Shown here piece after piece: positions 1-11,455 of a stretch of 64,000 nt of DNA. The position numbers were made by a program, and so were the translations under genes. Within the stretch, counting starts at the first letter, position 1, and each line of letters begins with the position of its first letter. The DNA is from Topomyia yanbarensis (Eukaryota; Arthropoda; Insecta; Diptera; Culicidae): positions 374,952,166-375,016,165 of the forward strand of contig NC_080672.1 in NCBI RefSeq assembly GCF_030247195.1, given 5' to 3'. The notes below the pieces were generated by a model that had not been told where the DNA came from, ran no database searches, and saw only the letters and a program-made list of their open reading frames with translations.

Positions 1-509
1 ATACACTATAATGTACATAAGTTTTAATAAATTTTCTTGACACAAAATTCTAAACAAATTCTCAAAAAAGAAGTAATTTTTTCACGCTGAAACCTTTACA
101 AGCCCTCCCCCCCTTAAAGAAAAGCCCTCCCGGTCAACGTAGTAAGATCACTGTCATCAGACGGTGATACATTGCCGTTAGACACCTAAGTGCAATTGTA
201 AAAGATTCTACGTTCTTCAAATCATTCTGAAATTGAGGTTTTAAACCTAAAATAAGTGTTTCGATGCCCCACATAATTTCAAAATACGAATCCAAATAGA
301 TGTTCTGGTAAGGAAAATAAATTATTCATTTTCTGTACTTGACGTATGTTATAGTATGTAGTATCACTTATACGTGTGGATTTCGGGATTCGTAAAGTTT
401 GCATTAACTTTGTACAAAACACAGTTGAGCACCTAGAGTTTGAAGGACACGAGCTCTATGACTCGTAAAGATTTAGTTTACAAAGAGATTTGCCACGGTG
501 TATTTATTA
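1..509. other. AT-rich non-coding sequence
   Basis: I see no gene or defined element here. If gene 1 (7593-8113, minus) continues past the left edge, this is intronic. Confidence 0.4.
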
Positions 510-865
510 GAACAATTTTATGCAAAAAAATCAGCATCTCTGAAATTTTGGAATATGAAAGAATGGGCTTTCCCCTTTCATTTGAAACTAAGATCAAAAT
601 AATCCGTCGGGGGTCCAGAGCAACTTTTTTTTAAGTTTTTTTCGTAATAATACAGGTTTTACTACTGGAGATAGTTCATATTTCTGTCCCTAGATGGTGC
701 TTTATACATTCGAATAACATTAAAAGTAAGAATTTGATAGACAATTTAATTGTCTACAAGTTTGTTGACAGCTAAAAATTCATCTGAAATCATCCGGAAA
801 AGTTGTTTAAGATTTTAACAAAGTTATATCTAAGATAGTTTCACACGAGGCCTAGTGGTTTGGAA
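510..865. repeat. Left arm of a 2.4-kb-spaced inverted repeat
   Basis: This stretch matches the reverse complement of 3262-3633 over most of its length. Shared blocks include GAAAGAATGGGCTTTCCCC, AATAATCCGTCGGGGG, AGATGGTGCTTTA and a distal TTTCACA...GACCTAG...GGTTTG block. A 64-codon ORF at 440-634 overlaps it and has no recognisable motif; I treat it as chance. The arms look like two opposed copies of a dispersed repeat, distantly like those at 21230-21565 and 24441-25090. Confidence 0.7.
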
Positions 866-3261
866 ATATGTTTTCTCGCACTTATTACATTACCAAAAAA
901 AAATAATTGGGTTTAATGGCATGAACATATTAGACGGGATTCATTACGTTGACAATTCTGAAAATTTGAACTTCTGAAAAAAAGGATGTTTGACAGAGTC
1001 AGAAAACTATTTGTGCTTTTGGTTTGTAATCTTTCCCGATAGGTTCAAAGGGACTACCATTCATCGGAAGGTATTGCTTGGTTACAAGGGTCTGCTTACA
1101 TTTATGTTTTAGAAAGAACCATACGTCGTATAACTTAGGTTATCATCGCTTAAGTCAGCTATTATAATTCCGTTCAAGACGAAATGTTGGGACACACTGT
1201 TTGTAAGTTAACGCAAACCACAGCAGTAACTGTCCAAATTAGTGGTTAGCGTGAAACGATTTATTCAAATTTTCTCCGCAAAGCATATTGTGGCAGTTGG
1301 ATTTTACGGCCATTTCCTATCAATTATGCGAGATATCGTTACTAAATTGATCCTAGATAATGCGATATGTATTACTTTTAAAAACAAAATATGATTTGAG
1401 TACAACAATTATCTTGATCCAAAAACTTAAAGTTTTTTTTCACTGTTTGTCACATTGAGTTAATTTTGAAAACGGATAATCAGCGTTTTTAACCAAGCGT
1501 TGCAATAAAATCGGCGAAATATTGCAATGGTGCGTTAAAAGTTTCATTGAGTTTGTTCAAATATAAAGGTTCAGGACAAGTCAATTTTATACGAAAATGC
1601 TAACAGAGTAAGAGATTCATGTAAGAATAGTTATCAGTCATCTCTGAGAACAATCGAAAAACTACAAGGGGCAGCCCTATGGGGTTGCACGAGCTGTAGA
1701 CGTAGGACTATACTACTTAATGTAAAATAGTTATTTTCTTAGGACATTTATAGTAATAATAAATCAAATATATTTCTTACGTATGGTTTAATCACAACCA
1801 ATCAACAATATTACTTAAACTTACCGATTAAACTAATTTAAGAAGATCTGAAGAAAGAAGACAGAAAACCGTTACCGAACTAATATCTGGAACTAAATCT
1901 TTATAGCATAAGATTATCTTGTAAAAACTTTTCGATTGTGTGTGGTAAAAAACCCGGACCAGTGAAGAAAAATCAAATTTTAGGCAATATAATCACACTT
2001 CATGTGTAGACCAAGCATTCTAGTTATATTTTGCCATTATTGTAACTTTCCTAAAGTACGCATACAAATATAACGAATGCATTACCAAAACTATAAATAT
2101 ACAAGAATCGAAAACAATTTTATATATGGACAAGATGCGTTTTTGCAACTGTTTTTCAAGTGGCAGTAGTATGTACCTATTAGTACAATCAAAATACTAT
2201 AGGCTGAGTGGGAATGACGTACGTGATGGGGAAATGAATCAATGAATTGATCGAACGTAAATAATAAACTTTCGTTGTGCAATTTAGTAACAAATTAGAT
2301 CTACCTACCTAGACATTCGCCTCAAACATTAAACCCGCGCGCAAAGCAAAATGAATGAACGCTGATGATGATGGGTAGAGCGAAAGAGACAACTAATACC
2401 ACGACACTAAGTTAACCGTGTTTGCAAATGAAGCTCGCATGTACAATTTTGTGTAAGAATAATTATACATTAAAGTGTGCTGGAAACGAGCACAACACAA
2501 AAGATAGCATAGCGTTCCACCACAGGCAGTGTAACGAACTTCTAACTCAGCTACACTGGCTGTGAAAACACACAGCGCAGTGATCTGCTTCGCCTGCTGT
2601 TCAACAGGTAACTGAGCTGGTCTGGCGAAATCCGTCCGTTTAAATAGTCGATGATGACGTCATTTATAGAAGTGTAGCGCGCTAGGTACACAAATCTGTC
2701 GTGCTGGACTAGGGAAGCGCTATCTTCTGTGTGTAAATGCGCGATATTTTGACTCGGATGTTCATTATTTGAATTTTTAATGCCATGATATCGAAAATCT
2801 TTGGGTATATCAGTTGGAATCTATTCTTAGAAGTATTTCGGGGTGACATGCGCAAAAAATTTGAAAATTTATCGTGAGACGGCTGAATTATATGCGTTTA
2901 AAATTGGACCACTTTTCGTTACATACCCTTTTTGTAGAATTTGCAACGTGCATCCCTATATCGAAAACAAAGACGTAGTCCTACGTCAAAAATGAAAAAG
3001 AAGGCATACATAATTGAAAAAGCTGTTTCTGCGGGAGGAATTACTTATCATCATGAAAAAGAATATTAATATCATACTAGTTTGGTCAACACTTATCTAA
3101 CTTATCTAAATTTCTCATCCCAAAAATATGAATGGTGCCCTATATCAGGGAATTATAATTTTCAGCTAAAAGAACAGATTTTCCAAGCTCTCAAATTCCA
3201 CTGAATTCACTATTGAACTAAACACAACTATTTGGCAAATAAAAAAAGTGCTTGTGAATTG
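866..3261. other. Spacer between the inverted-repeat arms
   Basis: Only short open frames are present and none has a recognisable motif. Around 2500-2720 the sequence is richer in G+C than its surroundings and contains CCGTTTAAATAG followed by TGACGTCA, which could be a promoter-like patch, but no gene start is visible beside it. Confidence 0.35.
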
Positions 3262-3633
3262 ACAAACCGCTAGGTCTTCTGTGAAACTAACTTAGACTTA
3301 GAATTCGTTAAAATATTAAACTACTTTTCGGGATAATTTCAAATCGGTTTTTAGTTGGTAACAAAGCTGTAGGCAATTAAATAATCTATCAGATTCTTAC
3401 TTTTAGTGTTGTTCGAATGTCTAAAGCACCATCTGGGGGCAGAAATATGAACTAGTTCCATTGTAAAATCTATGTTCATAGGAAAAAAAACCAAAAAAAA
3501 GTTGCTCTAGACCCCCCGACGGATTATTTTGATTTTGGTTTCAAATGAAAGGGGAAAGCCCATTCTTTCATATCCTGAAGTTTCAGCGATGCTGAATTTT
3601 TTTGCATAAAGTTGTTAAAAAAAGACACCGTGA
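3262..3633. repeat. Right arm of the inverted repeat
   Basis: It is the reverse-complement partner of 510-865, with scattered substitutions and small indels, so the two copies have been diverging for some time. Together with the spacer the unit spans about 3.1 kb. Confidence 0.7.
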
Positions 3634-3694
3634 TTTTTATCAAAAGAATGTCATTTTCAGTATGACATATGTAAATACTACACGCAATATTGCA

Positions 3695-4790
3695 TTTTTT
3701 TTTTTAAAAATTCGTTTATTTGACACGGCTCATAGCGGTAGCTTGACGGAGCCGTGGATCTTTTATATATTTACAAATGTAAAATTAAAATATAAGCAAA
3801 TATTATTATAATATTGGATCCCGTGCGCGCAGGTCGAAGCCGGCTTGGTGTCCGCGATCAGATGTTTTTCCCTGTTTCTTGCACTTATTGTGGACCAGCG
3901 TAAATCCGTCACTGTTATTGTTATCCTTGCCAATGTTGCTTACAGTTGATTTTGCGGTAGTGGATGCTTCTTTTGTGGTTGTCATTATGGTCTGTGCAAC
4001 TGCTGCCACAAATTTGGCCACCGTTTGTGGTTCAGGCATTGGTATTGAAAACTCTGTTTTGGGTTGGTTTGCCGTAGATGAGTTGGCAATCGGTTGAGAC
4101 GCGTCTTCCTCTGCATCTTCCGCGCAAGCTTGTCCATGATGAGCTGTCTGATTACAATACTTACACGTAGGAGTTTGCCCCTCATGGGTGCATAGCGTAG
4201 TTTGCATAATTGTAGTTCCGTGAGTTTTGAGTTTTATTGTCAAGTACGAGGGTATAGGCCTTTCAACCCGCATCCTCACTACAAAAACGCCGTTAGGAGT
4301 ACCCGGGAAGAAGTTTCTCCAAGTATCAGATGTAACGGATTCTACTTCTCCGTATTGCGACATGAATTTTGCAATTGGCTCAGGAGGGGTACGAGGTGAT
4401 AGGTCCTTACATCTATATAATCATTCTCAATATATACGGGAATCTTAATTCCAACGTTGTCACTTGCAACCACGTGTTTTAAGTTGTTCTTCAAAACGAA
4501 ACGCTCGGCTTGTGCTAACGTGTTGAATGATATTAACACTGCACTGCGAAGATGATGATACTGAAGGTACAACACTTCCATAAGTCTAAGTTGCATTTTT
4601 ACCTTCAGAAGGTATTCCACTTCACTAAAACTCGGTCGTTTTAAACAAAATTTAAAGTCAACGACCGCAGCGTTGGATCGGAGTAGAGCTTTTTCGTCAA
4701 CTTTACTCATGATGACAAGAATAATCCGATGTTTTCTTTGTTCTCGAGACAATGCACACTAGATCGAGAGGCCTGTTGTTCACTTGGCTT
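3695..4790 (-). mobile_element. ORF1-only (HAL1-like) retroelement, copy 1, with CCHC knuckle
   Basis: On the minus strand a gag-like frame runs from about 4752 to its stop near 3806. It reads in two overlapping frames (4752-4342 and 4363-3806), so one frameshift near 4400 breaks it. The N-terminal half carries a VVDFKFCLKRPSFSEVEYLL block. The middle carries a CX2CX4HX4C knuckle (CKYCNQTAHHGQAC) as in LINE ORF1/gag proteins, followed by a Ser/Thr-rich tail. About 100 bases after the stop comes a 3' end with GAGCCGTGTCAAATAAACGA and a poly(A), seen as T-run near 3695-3705. No endonuclease or reverse transcriptase follows ORF1, so this looks like a non-autonomous element moved in trans. Related copies lie at 25145-28790, 47220-48160 and probably 57412-58570. 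Confidence 0.65.
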
Positions 4791-5499
4791 GATTGTACGT
4801 CTGACTGCGACAGAAGTAGAAAGCAGACTGATATTGCATACTAATAATTCGATAACTTATCACTTCACTGAAATTATTGTTATCAAAAGATTTTAATGAT
4901 TTGGATAAACGAGATCTTCATTTTATTTGTTTGACATAGTTCTAACAGAGAATCCTCAATATTTTATAAAAAAGGCCAAAGAAAAAATTGAGTTTGAGAT
5001 GGTTCAATAAATTGACCCAGAAATCGGCTTTAAGTTCCTCTAAAAATGTTGTTTTTGAAATCAGTTTATCTTACCCAAAATCCTGCCGAAACATTTATTT
5101 TTCTTAAAATTTGGAAAAAGCTCAACAAACTCGAAAATAATGTCAGAACCATTAGTCGCACTAGAACAACATATTCAGACGACCGCAAATACATGCATCT
5201 ACCTTTAATTTAACATAACTATATTTAATATCGATGCACTATACCCGAAGATATATGGATTTCACCAAACGTAGTTTTACTTTAATGGTTAAATTCAGTT
5301 TTTTATTCTAACTCAAAAACTGTTCTACTGTAAATTTTTGGACATCATTTTCAGATTCAACACATTATTTTACAATGAAAATGGTAATGGAGGTCGAATA
5401 TTGAAGTTCAGATTTTTAATTTTATTTTGTAAGCTAGTGTTATCGGTTGTGCGTCGAGAAATTACGGTGAGCTGCGTTTCCGCATGCCAAGTATTCGGC
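4791..5499. other. Non-coding AT-rich stretch
   Basis: Only short ORFs without motifs are present, for example 5338-5541. I recognise no element in it. Confidence 0.35.
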
Positions 5500-5990
5500 T
5501 GGTTTTTTCTGAAATTTCTTCAAATGCATACAGCAGAATAAAAAGTTGATCGAGTTTGATCAGCTTCCAGAGTAATGCTACAACATCAAATAACGTTCAA
5601 ACGTTCAGGCCCCTACTACCCGAGGCCATCACCGCCAAAACATGAAGTGACATTTGGTCGGTGTTAAGTCAGACCGGACTAAGTGACAAAATATTGATTT
5701 CGAGAAAAACGAGTTTAAAGTTTGAATCGCAGCATCCTTTTCGTTATAAATGAAAATTTATTTTTGCTATAATTCTTGTTTATTGTTGCATATTTTAAAT
5801 CTGGCAAGAGTCTAATGTAGCTGAAGAAATTCTTTATAAAGTACTATCATTATCTTATTTTTTGATGTTTTGCGACTTAGTCCTCTCTGACTTAACACCG
5901 ACCACTTCAACATGATAATTTTTGCCTAACGTATATTATACCTAACGTCCATTATGCCTAACGGGTCTAAGCCTATCGAAGCACACCCCA
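5500..5990 (+). mobile_element. Right-end fragment of the tandem-TIR element seen at 29403-31440
   Basis: The stretch from GAATAAAAAGTTGATCGAG through CAGCTTCCAGAGTAAT and CTACCCGAGG to the terminal ATTATGCCTAACG repeats matches 31150-31440. The terminal array here is short, about three units. The copy is split by the MITE at 5655-5904. Confidence 0.6.
5655..5904. mobile_element. MITE with TGGTCGGTGTTAAGTCAGA ends
   Basis: The 250-bp unit begins TGGTCGGTGTTAAGTCAGA and ends in its reverse complement. The inner parts of the ends (GGACTAAGTGACAAAA and TTTTGCGACTTAGTCC) also pair imperfectly. It interrupts the repeat at 5500-5990, as shown by flanking sequence that stays collinear with 31240-31290. 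No clear target-site duplication is visible. Confidence 0.65.
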
Positions 5991-6049
5991 TTTTGCTTAT
6001 CAATGCGGTTCGAAACAGTCTTTACCTTGGATGACTCCATTTCTTAATG

Positions 6050-6256
6050 TTACTTCGAAATATGCACAAACGTCGATGACATATTTATTTTAGTAGCAAC
6101 AGTATCAACAGAAAGGTTTGGCCTTCTCCTAAATGTTTGTCTTACTTTCTCATCCGTTTGGTGGTTCCTTAAGTCTGTTTCTTTTTTGCATTTCTCGATT
6201 TCTAGGTGTTGGTAGCGATTTTGAAACACAGTGAACAAAACTTGCATATTATGCAA
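6050..6256 (-). pseudogene. Possible Tc1/mariner-type HTH fragment
   Basis: A 68-codon minus-strand frame contains TFRRRPNLSVDTVATKINMS, which resembles the second helix-turn-helix of mariner/Tc1 transposases (K/R-x-P-x-x-S-x-x-x-x-A-x-x-x-x-x-S). The remaining transposase and any DDE/D residues are absent. Its first codons lie in a short palindrome centred near 6251, with GAACAAAACTTGCAT repeated inverted. The assignment is by motif impression only and could be chance. Confidence 0.25.
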
Positions 6257-6259
6257 GTT

Positions 6260-7592
6260 TTGTTCGACTTTTATTGAAAATACATATTCTAATCGAATAA
6301 TTGCTTTTTAACGGGCACTTTTTTGCCTCCATTTTTGAAAACGCATATGAAAAACATATTAATTTGTAAATCTTTCGATCGGGCAGCCATTCGGTAATAC
6401 TTGTGAAAAATATTTCATGTTCCGGCGAAATATTTCACAGATTGCTTGAATTTTCAGTCGGCCAAATTTTGTCGCGAAGAAGCTTTACTTCGTCAGAGTT
6501 TCTTGTACCTCAACATGTAGGGCTTATTCGTTTAGTTTACAGTTAATATGAACGCTCCTGCTTGCTTCCGCCAATATGTCTTTATCTCACGTGTTCATTG
6601 AATGTACATTATCTTACTTCAGAGGAATGTTATTGCTATCCGACTGTATAGAAGGCACGTAGCATTTTTCGTTTATTTTTTATTGTGACGAAATGATCGC
6701 GTCCCATTGACACACTTCCAGTATAGGTGTGGGCTTTCTTGCGGGCAGAAACCCTGTTTTGAAAATAATTTGAATTAGCCACACGATTGTGTTGACCAAT
6801 TCGTTGAAGATCAATATTTATCCAAATTTGCCATCCTCGATGCGGAAGTACTCATGGAAAACATGTTTTTAGAATTCGCTCATTCGCTAGCATAAACTAC
6901 GTCGTAGCATAAGGCAATGAACTGATGCGCGCGCAAACATTCAAATCACAGGCATGAAAGTAACGAAAAAACGTTAAATTATCATCCATTGTAAAAGAAC
7001 TAGGGTAGTGACTTCGATCGTTTCCGATTGGTACAATTATGTAAGCTGAAATGGTTCCCCATAGTAAAAGTTTAGAACTAGAACAGCTGGTGCGGCTAAC
7101 AGAAAAAAAAACTTGAATCACAGAGCATCATTGTTCATGCTACCGTCACACTGATGCACGCAGAACTTTGTTTGCATTTGTATTCAAGTGTGAAGTTGAA
7201 TTAACAAACTTTCTGACGGTGCAGCACTATCTTTTGGACGTTAGTTGTTTCTGATGATCAAATATACTTTTGAAAAGGTCAAAGTCATAAAGAGATGTTC
7301 AAGGATCCATTAATAAGTCTTCTTCTATTTTCATCGATATATTGCTGGATCTTTCATAACCGTACCGTTGTCTTGTACATACGATAAAATCGTGCAAAAA
7401 TAAAAAGAAACATTGCCATAAAACTGCACTTACTGGTTACTGGTTTTTCATACTTCATTGAAATAACTTTTTCACTTCTTCAAATTTACAACACTGGCTA
7501 ATACTTTGCTGCACCTCAGAGAATCATTTCCGGAAGAGAAACTTCGATCCCCTATCGGGGTCATCTTTCGCATAGACATTGTTTATACTTAC
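6260..7592. other. Third intron of NRF-like gene 1, no exon recognised
   Basis: This follows a strong donor (GTAAGT) at 7592-7587. I looked on the minus strand for the next NRF-family block, the region before the first membrane span, and did not find it. The next exon is probably outside the window. Confidence 0.4.
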
Positions 7593-8113
7593 TTTAAAAT
7601 CCACTTCAAATGGTGCCACAAGCAACTCATCTCGCTGCTTTTTGCCGAGCCCACTTAGCCGTTTCAAGCACTCGTCAATGCAAATCCCGCGCTCCAGTAG
7701 ATTGCGCCGAAAGTGACGGACATCGGCACTGAAATTCTAAACGGATGAACTTGGGTACACTTCCGCATTGTCTTTCGCTAACTTCAACTAGATCGATCGA
7801 TACCTTTACATGTAACCACAGCTCACTGGAAAGATTAGGTCTCAGCAAGCTTCGGACCATACAGTAGGTGCCCTCATTCTCCATGCACTCCCCGTAATTG
7901 TCGAACCGGTAAAGCGCGGGCATCGAACCCGTCTCCGTAGCTTCAAAGCAAAGAACGAATACACTAATTAGTAACACTTCAAAAGTAGAAACACTCCAGT
8001 CGGTTCTCACCTGCATCTTCTCGCCCGATAACCGATCCTGGAAAGAAGTTCAACAACAGTACCACTGCAGCCAGAATTGCGGAACCACTGCCAACTGAAG
8101 CTGCTACCGACAT
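7593..8113 (-). CDS. NRF-6-like acyltransferase-3 family protein, first three coding exons (gene 1, partial)
   Basis: Exons are 8113-8011, 7940-7804 and 7736-7593, 34+46+48 codons in one continuous frame (phases 1, 0, 0), each joined at GT/AG sites. Exon 1 starts MSVAASVGSGSAILAAVVLL, a signal-peptide-like stretch. Exons 2 and 3 form the extracellular NRF domain: YRFDNYGECMENEGTYCMV, then NFSADVRHFRRNLLERG and the GICIDECL cysteine pair. Gene 2 has the same layout (YKYDDYDRCM...VFCLV, then FRHDRLQRGLCMNWC), which supports the family call. NRF-6-type proteins are multi-pass membrane proteins with a C-terminal acyltransferase-3 domain, implicated in worms in moving lipids or drugs across epithelia. 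The substrate here is unknown. The membrane part is not in the window; after a GTAAGT donor the gene runs on to the left. Confidence 0.8.
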
Positions 8114-8164
8114 GGCTCACTCAATGGAACTGACGCCTCTGTACATTCTGCTGGTATAACAATT

Positions 8165-8180
8165 GAGCTCAACTGAACCG
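8165..8180 (-). promoter_or_regulatory. Candidate initiator of NRF-like gene 1
   Basis: About 60 bases upstream of the ATG at 8113, the minus strand reads GCGGTTCAGTTGAG, a match to the arthropod initiator TCAGT (8176-8172). No TATA box stands 25-30 bases ahead and the downstream-element position is only a weak match. The start site is therefore inferred. Confidence 0.35.
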
Positions 8181-8199
8181 CGCGCAACGATAATCCATC

Positions 8200-9054
8200 A
8201 GCGTACGTCGATGAGGTGTAGCTCAAACCACACAAGCCCCCGAAAAGTGCGCATCTGAAGCGATCATTTCGACCAGAACAATTAGGGTGAAAGGGGGTAA
8301 AGCATCCTGCTTATATTAGGCGATCTGAGAAAAAAGCCTCTTTATTTATAGGATTGAACTGATCTCAGTTTCTGGGATGTATTCTCAGCATAATTTAAAA
8401 CATGTCGTTACGCCCTTATTTAGAAAAAAATATTTCATCGCAAGTGTGTTTTATACCCGTATACCCAACTGGCGGATTGTGCAGCCAAGTCGTTTGGATT
8501 TCGTTCGTCTGAAGACTTTAGCTAAAGCACAAGGAACATAGATTTTTTCCTTTCTCCTCGTACAGCACCGCGTGAAAGGTTCAGTATACTTTCTACGGAT
8601 ACTCGAAAGCGATAAAAACTTCTGGAAGAACGCTTAGGTCGTATTAACATCTGCGACATGAAGGAGAGTTTCATTAAATGAAATCGCTCTGAAATATTTT
8701 CTCAGAAATGCACAATTCGTGTGTATTTAAGGAGTTATACCAACTTGGATCTAAAACATGGTTTAATCCACCATGTCAGTGGCGTAGCCAGAAATTTGGT
8801 TTGGAGGGGGGTTTGATGAAAATCGTTGAATTTTTGAAAATGCTTAAATTCAATGTAAGTTTGATAAACTAGTGAAAGTTTAGAAAAAAATTAGTCTGAC
8901 AGATGTCTTTTATAATTTCTTTTATAATATGTCAATGAAGTCAAAGAATGCAAATACAAAGTGCACATTTAATATGGAGTTTTTAAACACAAAAAGCGCT
9001 TTTTTGATACAATAATGTTGGTGATTAAATCTTCTAGAAGTACATTCAAGTTAT
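8200..9054. other. Upstream region of NRF-like gene 1
   Basis: No ORF of note. The stretch becomes AT-rich towards the minisatellite. Any enhancer would lie here, but none can be pointed to. Confidence 0.3.
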
Positions 9055-10600
9055 TTTACGCGGTTTTTTTTGCGCGGTATTTTTTCACACGGTTTTTTTT
9101 ACGCGGATTTCGAAATTTACGCGGTTTTCATTTACGCGGATTTTGAAATTTACGCGGTTTTCATTTACGCGGATTTTGAAATTTACGCGGTATCCATCAA
9201 CGAGGTTCCCTTTAACGCGGATTCTTAAATTTAAGTGGTCTTCATTTACGCGGATTTTGAAATTTACGCGGATTTTGAAATTTACGCGGTTTTCATTTAC
9301 GCGGATTTCCAAATTTACGCGGTTTTCATTTACGCGGATTTTGAAATTTACGCGGTTTTCATTTACGCGGATTTTGAAATTTACGCGGTATCCATCAACG
9401 AGGTTCCCTTTAACGCGGATTCTTAAATTTAAGTGGTCTTCATTTACGCGGATTTTGAAATTTACGCGATTTTCATTTACGCGGATTTTGAAATTTACGC
9501 GGTTTTCATTTACGCGGATTTCGAAATTTACGCGGTTTTCATTTACGCGGATTTTGAAATTTACGCGGTTTTCATTTACGCGGATTTTGAAATTTACGCG
9601 GTATCCATCAACGAGGTTCCCTTTAACGCGGATTCTTAAATTTAAGTGGTCTTCATTTACGCGGATTTTGAAATTTACGCGGATTTTGAAATTTACGCGG
9701 TTTTCATTTACGCGGATTTCCAAATTTACGCGGTTTTCATTTACGCGGATTTTGAAATTTACGCGGTTTTCATTTACGCGGATTTTGAAATTTACGCGGT
9801 ATCCATCAACGAGGTTCCCTTTAACGCGGATTCTTAAATTTAAGTGGTCTTCATTTACGCGGATTTTGAAATTTACGCGGTTTTCATTTACGCGGATTTT
9901 GAAATTTACGCGGTATCCATCAACGAGGTTCCCTTTAACGCGGATTCTTAAATTTAAGTGGTCTTCATTTACGCGGATTTTGAAATTTACGCGATTTTCA
10001 TTTACGCGGATTTTGAAATTTACGCGGTTTTCATTTACGCGGATTTCGAAATTTACGCGGTTTTCATTTACGCGGATTTTGAAATTTACGCGGTATTCAT
10101 TTACGCGGATTTTGAAATTTACGCGGTATCCATCAACGAGGTTCCCTTTAACGCGGATTCTTAAATTTAAGTGGTCTTCATTTACGCGGATTTTGAAATT
10201 TACGCGGATTTTGAAATTTACGCGGTTTTCATTTACGCGGATTTCCAAATTTACGCGGTTTTCATTTACGCGGATTTTGAAATTTACGCGGTTTTCATTT
10301 ACGCGGATTTTGAAATTTACGCGGTATCCATCAACGAGGTTCCCTTTAACGCGGATTCTTAAATTTAAGTGGTCTTCATTTACGCGGATTTTGAAATTTA
10401 CGCGATTTTCATTTACGCGGATTTTGAAATTTACGCGGTTTTCATTTACGCGGATTTCGAAATTTACGCGGTTTTCATTTACGCGGATTTTGAAATTTAC
10501 GCGGTTTTCATTTACGCGGATTTTGAAATTTACGCGGTTTTCATTTACGCGGTTTACATTTACGCGGCCTGTATCCCCCGCGTAAAAAAAACCTGAGTGT
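9055..10600. repeat. Minisatellite with 33-bp units and higher-order structure
   Basis: The basic unit is TTTACGCGGATTTTGAAA plus TTTACGCGGTTTTCA, 33 bp in all. A distinctive spacer block (TATCCATCAACGAGGTTCCC, then TTTAACGCGGATTCTTAAAT) recurs at 9191, 9389, 9602, 9800, 9914, 10127 and 10325, giving periods of 198, 213, 198, 114, 213 and 198 bp. Large blocks are duplicated almost without change at offsets of 411 and 525 bp, so the array is recently homogenised. Every period is a multiple of three, which keeps long frames open on both strands (480 codons at 9143-10585 plus, 387 codons at 10248-9085 minus). I regard these as non-coding by-products. The right end reads out as TACACTCAGGTTTTTTTTACGCGG on the minus strand, an end also found at 52284. 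Confidence 0.93.
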
Positions 10601-10916
10601 AATTATGGAGAAATATTTCTTCAAAAATAGTAAGGGACTTGGTGTCTTCGACAAAGTTTTTGATAATGTTGAAGGCTACACAAATGCATATACATCGAAA
10701 TATAAAACGATATTTAATAAATTTGCTCAAACCAGTTCTTTTCAAGGAAACATTTTATTGTTAACTTCAGAGACTACCCTGAATAAAATGTGAATTCTAT
10801 TGTTTATACAAAGCAGAAAACATTTATCACTTACTGTAATATTAGAATAACTTGTTTTAAAGCTATGCAAAAAATAGTAATTTTTTCGTACAAGAGTGCA
10901 CAATACCTAACTAAAA

Positions 10917-11275
10917 ATTAGTTTTTAGCGTTTCAGATTCTCCTCATCAGTAACTAGCATCATCTTGATGCCAATTAGATGACAAACCTAAACTAGCACC
11001 AAAATTAGCATTAGTTATACGCTCAATCCTAAATCCAAAATGTCATACGTCTTGCATGAACTAAGCAATTGGCATGTACCGAGTAATATCTCGGAAGACA
11101 AGCACAGAAGTTCTGGTTTGCTGCGCATTCTCATCAGCAAACTAGAGCTATCACTTTTTGGATTTAGGATTGAGCGCCTAACTAGTGCTAATTTGGTGCT
11201 AGTTTGGACTTATCATCTAATTGGCACCAAGGTGGTACTAGTTACTGATTAGGAGAATCCGAAATACTAAAAATA
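10917..11275. mobile_element. Foldback MITE, about 360 bp
   Basis: Two long arms (about 10917-11042 and 11157-11275) are near-perfect inverted repeats. Each contains GATTCTCCT, CAGTAACTAG, GCCAATTAGATGA, AACTAGCACCAAA and GGATTTAGGATTGAGCG in the appropriate orientation. A single related end stands at 34520-34632. Confidence 0.8.
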
Positions 11276-11327
11276 TTTTTTGTTTGCTTTAAAAGCTTTC
11301 TCTCATATAAAGTCTAATATATTTCGA

Positions 11328-11455
11328 TATTTAACCTTAAGGTATATCGGTTCTTTTTTCAAGATAGAGAAATTAGAATTCTATGTGCGGAGGTTGGGAA
11401 TCGAACCCAGGTGAACTGTGTACACCTTATCACTACGCTTTTCCTGATCCATTCA
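11328..11455 (-). mobile_element. tRNA-derived SINE fragment
   Basis: The minus strand contains GTAGTGATAAGGTGTACACA, then a B-box-like GGTTCGATTCC, then CGCACATAGAAT and an AACCTTAAGGTTAAA-type tail. It matches the full SINE at 45485-45650. It abuts the broken reverse-transcriptase end of the LINE at 11456, so it may have landed there or may mark the truncation point. Confidence 0.7.

Noticed and set aside
9085..10585. Long ORFs of 480 codons (plus) and 387 codons (minus) over the same bases
   Set aside because: They are produced by a tandem repeat whose periods are multiples of three; both strands are open at once and the peptides are simple repeats.
9055..10600. CRISPR-like array of repeats
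   Set aside because: The units are contiguous with no unique spacers, and the window is eukaryotic.
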